From Salinarchaeum sp. (GTDB taxonomy: Archaea > Halobacteriota > Halobacteria > Halobacteriales > SKNY01), in the NCBI GenBank assembly GCA_007123105.1, contig SKNY01000048.1, forward strand, positions 1 to 40,188: DNA of 40,188 nt. The letters run 5' to 3'. Position 1 is the stretch's first letter. The number at the start of each line of letters is the position of its first letter. Of this stretch, positions 33,266 through 40,188 are shown one piece after another. The translations under genes and the position numbers were made by a program. The notes beneath the pieces are model-generated. The model did no database searches. It was not told where the DNA came from and saw only the letters and a program-made list of their open reading frames with translations.

Positions 33266-33973
33266 TTATCCGATGAGCAAACCGACTCCCGACATCGCAA
33301 CCACATCATCTACGAAGAGTCTGATCCTACCCAGGAATGGAACCCGAAGTTCGGCCCGCGCAATAACCCAATCGGCTTTGACCGGCGCACTATTACCACC
33401 GATCTGGTCATAGGTCGCGGTGTTATCCCCGTGGGTGATGAATCCGTCGTGGGGTGCTGGACAATTAGAGATCGCATCACAATTACTCATACCGCCCATT
33501 CGTGTGGGATTCGCCCGCTCGGTCCAGTCCTCACCTTCCTCGACGTAAAACTTGGCGCGATGGATAATCGGGGTTCGTTCGAAGTTTCCGTCCGGTGCGA
33601 AAATGATCACATCGCCGGCGTCACCGAAGGACGTCGACCCGTTTTCGGCGGCGCGATCTCCCGGTACGATCCCGGTTCCATTTATGGCATGCTCCCCGGC
33701 GAATCGATCCGGTTCGACGATGAACACCAAATCACCGGTCATGATATTCGGTTCCATACTATCGCTTTCGACGGCTACGAGCGGGGGCCACACTCCGCTC
33801 ATCGAGAAGAGCAATCCGGCGATCGCTAGCACGATGACGACGCTGATCGCGATTTCACGGACGATCGCGACAGTCGCATGATCGGTATGCCATCCCCAGT
33901 TGATCCAGTCGCGGACCCCACGATCGGAACGTTCTGCGGCGCTGACCCGCTCGGGGTCCTCCGACCCTCTCAT
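33266..33973 (-). CDS. Signal peptidase I, archaeal/ER type
   Basis: A 235-aa membrane protease that removes signal peptides of Sec substrates. An N-terminal cytoplasmic part is followed by a membrane helix at about 40-58. Nucleophile Ser72 lies in VESDSMEPNI. GDVIIFAP is followed by TPIIHRA with His138, which replaces the bacterial Lys, as in archaeal and eukaryotic SEC11-type enzymes; a later HGDNTATYDQ supplies the acid. A second hydrophobic stretch is at the C-terminus. ATG 33973 is chosen; the longer frame to 34069 runs into DP1 antisense. It is divergent from the DP1 gene with an 89-bp gap. Confidence 0.92.
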   Translation of the reverse strand: MRGSEDPERVSAAERSDRGVRDWINWGWHTDHATVAIVREIAISVVIVLAIAGLLFSMSGVWPPLVAVESDSMEPNIMTGDLVFIVEPDRFAGEHAINGTGIVPGDRAAENGSTSFGDAGDVIIFAPDGNFERTPIIHRAKFYVEEGEDWTERANPTRMGGMSNCDAISNCPAPHDGFITHGDNTATYDQIGGNSAPVKADWVIARAELRVPFLGRIRLFVDDVVAMSGVGLLIG

Positions 33974-34031
33974 CGGTTTCTGTAGCGGGCGTTGCACTTT
34001 GAATCTCGCGGTTACGACGGCGTTCAATACT

Positions 34032-34039
34032 CTTATTTT
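34032..34039 (+). promoter_or_regulatory. TATA box of the DP1 gene
   Basis: CTTATTTT is centred about 27 nt before the GTG at 34063. This spacing supports GTG as the real start in a leaderless mRNA. Confidence 0.55.
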
Positions 34040-34062
34040 CTGATCGGACGTCGGCAGTACTC

Positions 34063-35520
34063 GTGGCACACGCGGCGACAGAAGCGATCGTCCATCGGCT
34101 CCTCGAGCGCGGGTACAACGTCGCGCCGGCTGCTGCCGCCAGAATCGCCGGTGCTGACGATCCAGAGCGCATCCTCGAGGCCGTGCTCGCGTCCGTCTCT
34201 GAGGACGTGCTCTGTATCACGCCCGGGCACGTCGAGGCGGCCATCGATAACCCCCTCGTTTCGGGTGGAGACGATACAAACTACGCACCTCGTCGGGCGC
34301 GTAGCGACCGGCCTGTAGATCCCATCGGTATCGTCGGTGACGTTACCGGGCAGAGCACGTGTACCGGCGAATATGGGGATTTCGTCGCACTGTTCCGCGA
34401 TCGGTACGATCAGCTTGCCGGACTATTACGGGGCCGGATTACGCATCGAAACGCCCGATCGTTGGCCGATGCCCGGGGTGGCTCAGAGGTCGGCATGATC
34501 GGGATGGTCGCGGACGTCCGCTCCACTCGAAATGGTCACTGGCTGGTCGAACTCGAGGATCCGACCGGTGCGTTTCCGGCCCTGTTGATGAGTGACCGAG
34601 ACATCGCCGCAGACGCACAGGGCTTGCTGTACGACGAGGTCATCGGGGTTTCCGGGCGATTGTCCGACGATGCTGGGATTATCTTCGTTGAAGATCTCTA
34701 TCTACCGGACGTCCCGCGAACGTTCGAACCGAACACCGCCGATCGGCACGTCCAAGCCGCCTTGATCAGCGACGTCCACGTCGGGAGCAAGGAGTTTTTA
34801 GCTGAGGCCTGGGACGACTTTTCGGCATGGCTTCACTCGCCCGAGGCCGAGCCGGTCGAGTATCTGGTCATTGCCGGTGACATGGTCGAGGGTGTGGGGG
34901 TCTATCCAGGTCAGGAACACGACTTGGCAATCGAGGATGTGTATGCACAGTATCGGCGATTCGCAGAGCTGTTAAAACAAGTTCCTGGAGACCTGGAGAT
35001 CGTGATGATCCCCGGAAACCACGATGCAGTCCGGCTTGCCGAGCCACAGCCGGCCTTCACAGACGAGATCGCTGACATCCTTGCCGTCCACGACGCACAC
35101 ATCACCGCGAACCCTTCGACCGTCTCGCTCGAAGGCGTGAACATCCTCGTCTATCACGGCGCATCACTCGACGAGGTCATCGCGTCGGTACCCGACGAAG
35201 ACGTCGCCTACGCCAATCCGGATCGGGCAATGGCTGAATTACTGCGCAAGCGCCATGTCGCGCCCCAGTACGGCGGGCGGATCCGTATCGCGCCGGAAGA
35301 ACGAGACTATCTCGTGATCGAGGACGTTCCTGACGTCTTTCACACGGGGCACGTTCATACGATCGGGGTCGGTACCTACCACGGTGTTCGGCTGATTAAT
35401 AGCGGGTGCTGGCAAGCCCAAACCGACTTCCAACGACGAAACAATCTCGATCCGGACCCCGGCTTCGCACCGATTATCGATCTCGATACGCTCGACGTGA
35501 AACTCCGGAAGTTCGTCTAA
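34063..35520 (+). CDS. polB: DNA polymerase D small subunit DP1
   Basis: A 485-aa small subunit of the archaeal replicative polymerase D, with an MRE11-like 3'-5' proofreading nuclease. An N-terminal helical domain (VHRLLERGYNV) leads, after a linker, to an OB-fold at about 145-215. The phosphoesterase core has SDVHVGS (236-242), AGDMVEG (271-277), GNHD (318-321), HG (365-366) and GHVH (429-432), all metal-site residues intact, so proofreading should be active. The start codon is GTG, supported by the TATA spacing. The large subunit DP2 is not in the window. Its place beside orc1 is common in haloarchaea. Confidence 0.94.
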   Translation: MAHAATEAIVHRLLERGYNVAPAAAARIAGADDPERILEAVLASVSEDVLCITPGHVEAAIDNPLVSGGDDTNYAPRRARSDRPVDPIGIVGDVTGQSTCTGEYGDFVALFRDRYDQLAGLLRGRITHRNARSLADARGGSEVGMIGMVADVRSTRNGHWLVELEDPTGAFPALLMSDRDIAADAQGLLYDEVIGVSGRLSDDAGIIFVEDLYLPDVPRTFEPNTADRHVQAALISDVHVGSKEFLAEAWDDFSAWLHSPEAEPVEYLVIAGDMVEGVGVYPGQEHDLAIEDVYAQYRRFAELLKQVPGDLEIVMIPGNHDAVRLAEPQPAFTDEIADILAVHDAHITANPSTVSLEGVNILVYHGASLDEVIASVPDEDVAYANPDRAMAELLRKRHVAPQYGGRIRIAPEERDYLVIEDVPDVFHTGHVHTIGVGTYHGVRLINSGCWQAQTDFQRRNNLDPDPGFAPIIDLDTLDVKLRKFV

Positions 35521-35699
35521 CGAAACCTGCGCGTGTTTCGCGCGTACTTGACCAGTATCGATCTCCTGCACACTGGTGAAGCCGTGGGCTTGCGCTGTCC
35601 TTCTGACATAAACGCTGCGTCGCACTTTCCTTCTTGTGAGTGATAACCCCATGCATGCCCAATGCTGGCCCACCCAATCCGCCCGGAACACGATCGAGG

Positions 35700-36767
35700 A
35701 TGCGCGAGCTCCTGTGCGGGCTCTGCGAATCCGAGGAGCCTACCGATCCCTTCGGTGGTCACTACGATCTCTGTGATTTCTGTCGGTTGCGCATCGTCGA
35801 GCGCCCGATCCGGGCGAAAATTGACGGGCAGGAGTACGCCTTCTGTAGCGCTTCTTGTCGCGACGAACTGGAACGAACCGAATCCGTCTTCACTCAGTAT
35901 CACGGCTACCGTCGGACCCGCCTGGGGATCGCTGGGCTCGATCCCTACTTACCGGAAGGAATGCCACGCAATGCATTCGTATTGCTATCGAGTGAGCCCG
36001 GCACCCGGATCGATGCCATCTCGACAGAGCTCCTCTGGCAGACGCTACGCCGGGGAGAACCCGCCGTGGCGGTCACCTTTACTGAATCCCCGATCGGGAT
36101 TGTACAGCGGTTCATCGATTTGGACTGGAACGTCATTCCAGACCTCGAGGATGGCTCATTTCGCATCGTCGATTGTTTTACGTCCCGGGTCGGCGATTAT
36201 GGGCGGCTCCGCGACCGGATGAATCGCTGGAATCGATATCTGGCATCCGTTGCCGATCAGCGGACAACGGTCGTGAATGATCCGGGTGATCCCGCAGAAA
36301 TCAGCAACAAACTCGATAACGTGTTAGACGACGTCGATGCCATGGACCAGGGGATCGTGTTCGTCGACTCGTTGACTGAATTTGGTGCGCTCGTCCAGCC
36401 GATCCAGGCCTATGACTTCATTAGGAGCATCCGAGCCGACGTCACGAAGGGTCGTGTCGTGCCAATATTCGCCGGCGCGACCGTCGGCTCAGAACCGAAC
36501 ACGTTCCCCCACGATCTTAGTTACGTACTCGACGGAATCATCGATTTCACGCTCGCTGATGAGATCATCCCCGATACCCTCATCAGCAGGTGTCGCATCC
36601 GCAAGATGGCAGGCGTCCTCTCGATTACCGAGTGGACGGCCTACGAATACACCGCGGGCAAGGGCATGATCCCGTTCGACCCGATGGCCGAATTGCGAAA
36701 ACATCAGTCACAACCGCCCCCGGGACCGATTCAGTCGCCACCGAACCCCCAGGATGGACACAGTTAA
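35700..36767 (+). CDS. TRASH-like zinc domain fused to a RecA/KaiC-like domain lacking Walker A
   Basis: A 355-aa protein. Residues 1-60 are a Cys-rich metal domain: CGLC (6-9), CDFC (25-28) and the TRASH-like YAFCSASCRDEL (47-58). From about 80 a KaiC/RAD55-like domain follows (GIAGLDPYLPEGMPRNAFVLLSSEPGTRID). The place of the P-loop reads SSEPGTRID, so no GKT/S is present and ATP binding is doubtful. A Walker-B-like GIVFVDSLTEF and the late strand of the fold are kept. It may be a sensor or regulator. Start: ATG 35700 puts the first Cys pair near the N-terminus; ATG 35655 or GTG 35640 would add 15-20 unlike residues. Aspartate kinase follows after 54 nt. Confidence 0.75.
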   Translation: MRELLCGLCESEEPTDPFGGHYDLCDFCRLRIVERPIRAKIDGQEYAFCSASCRDELERTESVFTQYHGYRRTRLGIAGLDPYLPEGMPRNAFVLLSSEPGTRIDAISTELLWQTLRRGEPAVAVTFTESPIGIVQRFIDLDWNVIPDLEDGSFRIVDCFTSRVGDYGRLRDRMNRWNRYLASVADQRTTVVNDPGDPAEISNKLDNVLDDVDAMDQGIVFVDSLTEFGALVQPIQAYDFIRSIRADVTKGRVVPIFAGATVGSEPNTFPHDLSYVLDGIIDFTLADEIIPDTLISRCRIRKMAGVLSITEWTAYEYTAGKGMIPFDPMAELRKHQSQPPPGPIQSPPNPQDGHS

Positions 36768-36821
36768 TTACTCCACCCCGATACACGGATTCATGATCGG
36801 AAATCGCCGTGGGGTGCCGCA

Positions 36822-38015
36822 ATGCGCCTGGTAGTTAAATTCGGTGGCACCAGCCTCGGGAGCGGCGATCGGATCGATCGAGCGGCTGACTCCATCGAGC
36901 AAGCCGTAGCAGATGGTCACGAGGTGGCCGTCGTCGCCAGCGCCATGGGGAACACCACCGACGACCTGCTCGATCAGATTAACTTTGACGCGACGGCGGC
37001 GGACCGAGCTGAAATCGTCAGTATGGGCGAACGCACCAGCGTCCGCATGCTCAAAGCAGCGTTGGCCGCCCGTGACGTACCGGCGACCTTCCTCGAGCCT
37101 GGTCATCCCAACTGGCCGGTGATCACCGACGAACACGGAGAGATCGATGTCGATGAAACGATCGCTCGGTCCCGCGAGCTTGCCACGACACTCGACGAGG
37201 CGGTGCCCGTGATCACCGGCTTTTTGGCCGAATCGAGCGATGGCACGGTAACGACCCTTGGCCGGGGTGGGAGCGACACGACCGCGGTCATGCTCGGCAA
37301 TTACATGGACGCAGATCAGGTCGTGATCGTCACGGACGTCGAGGGCGTGATGACCGGTGATCCCCGTGTCGTCGAGGGTGCGCGAAACGTCGGCGAGATC
37401 TCGGTCGACGAGCTGCGCAATCTCTCGTTCCGTGGTGCGGAGGTCGTCGCCCCGAGTGCGCTCTCGTATAAGACCGGTAATCTGAACGTTCGAGTCGTCC
37501 ATTACCAGCAAGGCGACTTGCTGACGGGGGGTACTCGCATCGAGGGTCAGTTTCAGAATCTCATCGACCTGCGGGAACAACCGGTTGCATGCATGACCGT
37601 GGCGGGCCGTGCAATTCGCAACCAGCGTGGAGTCCTCGCGAAGCTTTCGGGTGAGCTTGCCGAACACGACATCAACGTCGAAGGTGTGGCCAGTGGGATG
37701 GACTCGCTTACCTTCTATGTGGATGAAGAGGATGCCCAGCGGGCCGAAACCGTCCTGCATGGGACGGTTGTCTCCGACGAGGTACTATCGTCGATTACCG
37801 TCGAAGACGGCGTCGCTACGATTCGCGTGACTGGCGGCGAGCTGCCAAACCGGCCCGGCGTGATCCGCCATATCGTCAACCCGCTGGCCGAGGAACACAT
37901 CAAGATCCACGACGTCATCACCAGTGCGACCAGTATCTCGTTGTTCGTGGATTGGGAAGATGGCGAGAAGACGCTCCGGGTCATCCAGGACGTCTTCGAC
38001 GAACAGCGCGACTAA
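36822..38015 (+). CDS. lysC: Aspartate kinase
   Basis: A 397-aa enzyme catalysing the first step from aspartate to lysine, threonine and methionine. VVKFGGTSLGSGDRI (4-18) is the kinase signature, with Lys6. FLAESSDGTVTTLGRGGSDTTA is the aspartate-binding loop, VTDVEGVMTGDPR the nucleotide loop, and SFRGAEVVAPSAL the following segment. Two ACT domains from about 265 (VAGRAIRNQRGVLAKLSGELAEHDINVEG; VTGGELPNRPGVIRHIVNPLAEE) would sense end products. An AT-rich GTTAATTAC right at the previous stop is a possible promoter. It is convergent with a phosphoesterase gene, stops overlapping by 4 nt (CTAA). Confidence 0.94.
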   Translation: MRLVVKFGGTSLGSGDRIDRAADSIEQAVADGHEVAVVASAMGNTTDDLLDQINFDATAADRAEIVSMGERTSVRMLKAALAARDVPATFLEPGHPNWPVITDEHGEIDVDETIARSRELATTLDEAVPVITGFLAESSDGTVTTLGRGGSDTTAVMLGNYMDADQVVIVTDVEGVMTGDPRVVEGARNVGEISVDELRNLSFRGAEVVAPSALSYKTGNLNVRVVHYQQGDLLTGGTRIEGQFQNLIDLREQPVACMTVAGRAIRNQRGVLAKLSGELAEHDINVEGVASGMDSLTFYVDEEDAQRAETVLHGTVVSDEVLSSITVEDGVATIRVTGGELPNRPGVIRHIVNPLAEEHIKIHDVITSATSISLFVDWEDGEKTLRVIQDVFDEQRD

Positions 38016-38671
38016 CGCCCGCGTACCAGTCGATCACCAACCGTACTCGGCAGGCCGACGGCCGACACTTTCTCACGGACGGCATTGATGTCGTAGTCGA
38101 CCCGGTGGGTGTCGACGGTATCCCGGGTGAGGTCGATGACGGCATAGCCGGCCCGTGGATCGCCGTCCCGCGGCTGACCCACGCTGCCCGGGTTGAGGAC
38201 GGTCCCGTCGTCAACGAATCTGACGAACTGCTGGTGGGTATGACCGAGCACCAGCCACGACTCGTCGCCGAGGATCTCTGCCGTTATCTGGTGTGGCTGG
38301 ACGTATCGATCCGGATCCGCGGGGTGGCCGTGGGCGATGCGGATCTGCCCGTCAGCGATCGCTCTCATGTCGGGAAGATCGGCGAGCCATCTGCACTGAT
38401 CGTCGGTGAGATGGTCGCAAGCGTACTCCACGCCCGCGGTCGCCATGGCGTTGAGTCCACGAGTCCGGCCGGTGACGACTGCCCGGTCGTGGTTGCCCTG
38501 CACCGAGACGATCTCCCGGTTTCGACAGTAGTCAACACAGTCTGCAGGCCATGGATTGTAGCCGACGATGTCACCGGCACAGATGAGACAATCGACGGAT
38601 GGCATGTCCGCGAGCACGGCCTCGAGGGCCGGCCAATTGCCGTGGATGTCAGCAATTGCGCCGATGCGCAT
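38012..38671 (-). CDS. YfcE/MJ0936-type metallophosphoesterase
   Basis: A 219-aa calcineurin-like phosphoesterase. All metal motifs are present: ADIHGN near residue 7, CAGDIVGYNPWP near 36, VQGNHD near 58, AHGHP near 115 and LGHTHQ near 142. The GDIVGYN form with PxxCV is typical of the cytosolic archaeal MJ0936 group, which hydrolyses phosphodiesters such as cyclic nucleotides or model substrates in vitro; the natural substrate is uncertain. The ATG (38671) lies 5 nt after the purO stop, so the two probably share a transcript. A longer frame to 38695 would overlap purO. Confidence 0.88.
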   Translation of the reverse strand: MRIGAIADIHGNWPALEAVLADMPSVDCLICAGDIVGYNPWPADCVDYCRNREIVSVQGNHDRAVVTGRTRGLNAMATAGVEYACDHLTDDQCRWLADLPDMRAIADGQIRIAHGHPADPDRYVQPHQITAEILGDESWLVLGHTHQQFVRFVDDGTVLNPGSVGQPRDGDPRAGYAVIDLTRDTVDTHRVDYDINAVREKVSAVGLPSTVGDRLVRGR

Positions 38672-38676
38672 TGGTG

Positions 38677-39249
38677 TCAGTCTGCTTGCACCCACTCGAC
38701 CTTGATCTCGTCGCCGACAGTGACGCCGGCGGCACAGACGGGATGTTCGTACTCGAGTCCGAGCGCACCCTGGGCAGCCTCGTTAGCCGTCGACCAGTTG
38801 ATATCGATTGATTCGGGTGCGTCGGTTTCGTACGTTGCGACGAGGGTCGGTTGGTCGACGGTCTCCACGAGGAGTGCGTCTCGACGGACGATGCCGACAA
38901 TTGTCGACTCTGCGCCGACGACCGCCCCGATACGTGGCGTATCGTAGTCGTCTTTTTCGTAATCGAGTACGAGCAGGCCGTTTACGAGCGCGTCGCGGGC
39001 TGGATAGCCGAGATCGACCTTCTCTGCGATTGGATCTACGTGCGATCCGTTTCCGATGACGGCCGCCTCATCGGTTTCTCGCAGGCAGTGATACGACACG
39101 TACGGATTGTCCGTTGGTTCCGCGTCAGGGGTCGGCACGACGGCGAGCGCGCCGTCTCTTTGAACAATTTGGCGATGTGGAAACGACCGGGAGGAGACTC
39201 GGTAGGCGCCGATGCCCGGTCCGGCGATGACGAAGCGACCGATGTACAT
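38677..39249 (-). CDS. purO: Archaeal IMP cyclohydrolase PurO
   Basis: A 190-aa archaea-specific enzyme closing FAICAR to IMP in the last step of purine synthesis. It begins [20 protein letters not shown] with SRSFPHRQ, the standard archaeal PurO start. [39 protein letters not shown] and [21 protein letters not shown] follow family order. ATG 39249 is chosen because the extra 21 residues of the longer frame are unlike the family. It is probably co-transcribed with the phosphoesterase that follows 5 nt later, and divergent from the tRNA gene. Confidence 0.93.
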   Translation of the reverse strand: MYIGRFVIAGPGIGAYRVSSRSFPHRQIVQRDGALAVVPTPDAEPTDNPYVSYHCLRETDEAAVIGNGSHVDPIAEKVDLGYPARDALVNGLLVLDYEKDDYDTPRIGAVVGAESTIVGIVRRDALLVETVDQPTLVATYETDAPESIDINWSTANEAAQGALGLEYEHPVCAAGVTVGDEIKVEWVQAD

Positions 39250-39337
39250 AGCTGAACGGTCCTCCGGCTTTCGGTTGTACGTACCGATTGGGTTCAACGG
39301 AAACGTTTTCAACCGTCACCGGAGTAGAATCAAGTGA

Positions 39338-39410
39338 AGTCCCGTGGTGTAGCGGCCAATCATCTAGCCCTCTGGAGGCTAGGACGGCGGTTCGAATCCG
39401 CCCGGGACTA
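39338..39410 (+). tRNA. tRNA-Gln (CTG anticodon)
   Basis: A 73-nt cloverleaf. Acceptor AGTCCCG pairs with CGGGACT (discriminator A). The anticodon arm is TAGCC-CTCTGGA-GGCTA, giving anticodon CTG at loop positions 34-36 (reads CAG). T-arm GGCGG-TTCGAAT-CCGCC is perfect. No intron; the 3' CCA is not encoded. It lies 88 nt from the divergent purO start. Confidence 0.93.
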
Positions 39411-39699
39411 TGTTCTCAGGCGCTGGCTGAAGACAGCCACCTATCCCCGGCGTCGGTGTCCACGGACTACCCACTGGCTGCGGTTGCAACTTTATGGGTT
39501 GATACCGACTTCGACATTTGGTCATCCCAACCCATGATCGGTAGGCCAGGTGAGCCCCCGTAATAGTTTGGGACGTGGTACCGTTATCCACGACCGATAC
39601 TCAGTAGTTCACAAATCATTTCCAGTTCTCCGCTCATCCTCAATCGTCGGACGTGCGTCTGACTGACGATTACGGGAATATGGCCGCGGAATTGAGTTA
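39411..39699. other. Spacer between tRNA-Gln and the ISH3 transposase
   Basis: No gene is recognised. The left end of the insertion sequence should lie here, but without the right end I cannot identify a terminal inverted repeat or target duplication. GC content is lower in 39490-39660 than in the neighbouring genes. Confidence 0.4.
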
Positions 39700-40188
39700 T
39701 GCACGCTCACCCCGCGGCCAGCGAGATCCACGACGACCAGCTCCTTAACTTCCTCGTTAACACGCTCTCGACCACCTTCCCGATTGAACTCGGAGCGAAC
39801 GCCGAGATCACCGCCGAGGACCTCTGGGAGATCCTGGTTGGTGCCACCGCCAACGGATCATCAATCTCCGAGCTTTGCAATCGGAGCGAGGACGCACCGT
39901 CCGCAAATGACGTGCTCTATCACCTGCGCACGAAGTTCGATCTGGAGGCGATGCGGCGCGTCGGCAACACACTCGTCCAGGCGGAGATCACGGAAGTCCT
40001 TCCGGACAACGTGGAGGTCGTCGTCGACTTCCATCTCCGGCCCTACTACGGTGACGAGGAGGAAACTGACGGCCTGTATCACTCCGAGGCGAAGGCGGGA
40101 ACCACCGCCTTCCACGCGTTCGCAACGCTGTACGCCAGGGTGCGGAACAAGCGATATACCTTGGCAGTCCGGCGGGTAACGGACGGAG
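39700..40188 (+). CDS. ISH3-family transposase, N-terminal part (runs off window)
   Basis: 163 codons are visible and the frame is open at the window end. LLNFLVNTLSTTFPIELG, AEITAEDLWEILVGATANGSS, SANDVLYHLRTKFDLEAMRR and the block VVVDFHLRPYYGDEEETDGL match the haloarchaeal ISH3 family (IS4-like DDE transposases); the D of VVVDFHLRP is the first catalytic residue. AFHAFATLYARVRNKRYTLAVRR follows as in intact copies. The remaining DDE residues lie outside, so intactness cannot be judged. It is inserted downstream of tRNA-Gln. Confidence 0.9.

Noticed and set aside
39288-39563. 91-codon plus-strand frame covering the tRNA-Gln gene
   Set aside because: It reads straight through a perfect tRNA cloverleaf, so it is not a protein gene.
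1-40188. CRISPR arrays, rRNA genes and long tandem repeats
   Set aside because: None seen. No regularly spaced repeats, no conserved rRNA blocks and no cas-like proteins in any frame.

Overview
The window looks like chromosomal DNA of a haloarchaeon (class Halobacteria). Its proteins are acidic and GC-rich. It carries an archaeal replication-origin block (oapABC, orc1/cdc6, DNA polymerase D small subunit, archaeal-type signal peptidase), a group II chaperonin, and archaeal-only enzymes (CarS, TiaS, PurO). Promoters sit about 25-30 nt before start codons, as in leaderless haloarchaeal transcripts. The genus cannot be assigned from what is visible.

Layout. (1) 0.35-5.1 kb, minus strand: two formylglycine-type sulfatases on either side of a MutS-like ATPase with a helix-hairpin-helix N-terminus. 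(2) 5.3-7.5 kb, an accessory patch: a decayed TnpB (IS200/IS605/IS1341 type), a winged-helix antitoxin/PIN toxin pair with a third overlapping small gene, then about 600 bp without a clear gene. (3) 7.5-11.1 kb, minus strand: a likely four-gene operon (DegT/DnrJ-type aminotransferase, two uncharacterised proteins, an MDR dehydrogenase). (4) 11.2-18.8 kb: larE, DUF502 membrane protein, proline dehydrogenase, carS, pyrE, two membrane proteins with TrkA-C-like ends, an LLM-type flavin/F420 oxidoreductase and a small membrane protein. (5) 18.9-29.4 kb: a tail-less thermosome subunit, sugar isomerase, MscS channel, Azf-like NAD-dependent dehydrogenase, large metallophosphatase, Gfo/Idh/MocA oxidoreductase, HTH regulator, tiaS and an aspartoacylase-like protein. 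(6) 29.4-36.8 kb, the origin block: oapC-oapB-oapA, an AT-rich unwinding region between two inverted origin recognition boxes, orc1, signal peptidase, DP1 and a TRASH/RecA-like protein. (7) 36.8-40.2 kb: aspartate kinase, phosphoesterase, purO, tRNA-Gln(CTG), and an ISH3-family transposase cut by the window end.

How the genes fit together. The origin block is the most secure functional unit: Orc1 should bind the two boxes beside its own gene. The carbohydrate-type enzymes (two sulfatases, DegT aminotransferase, MDR, TIM-barrel isomerase, Azf-like dehydrogenase, Gfo/Idh/MocA) suggest use or synthesis of sulfated or amino sugars or cyclitols, but they lie in several transcription units among housekeeping genes, so this is inference. 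Seven of the eight convergent gene pairs meet within 4 nt, four of them with stop codons that overlap by 4 nt, so the 3' ends are extremely compact.
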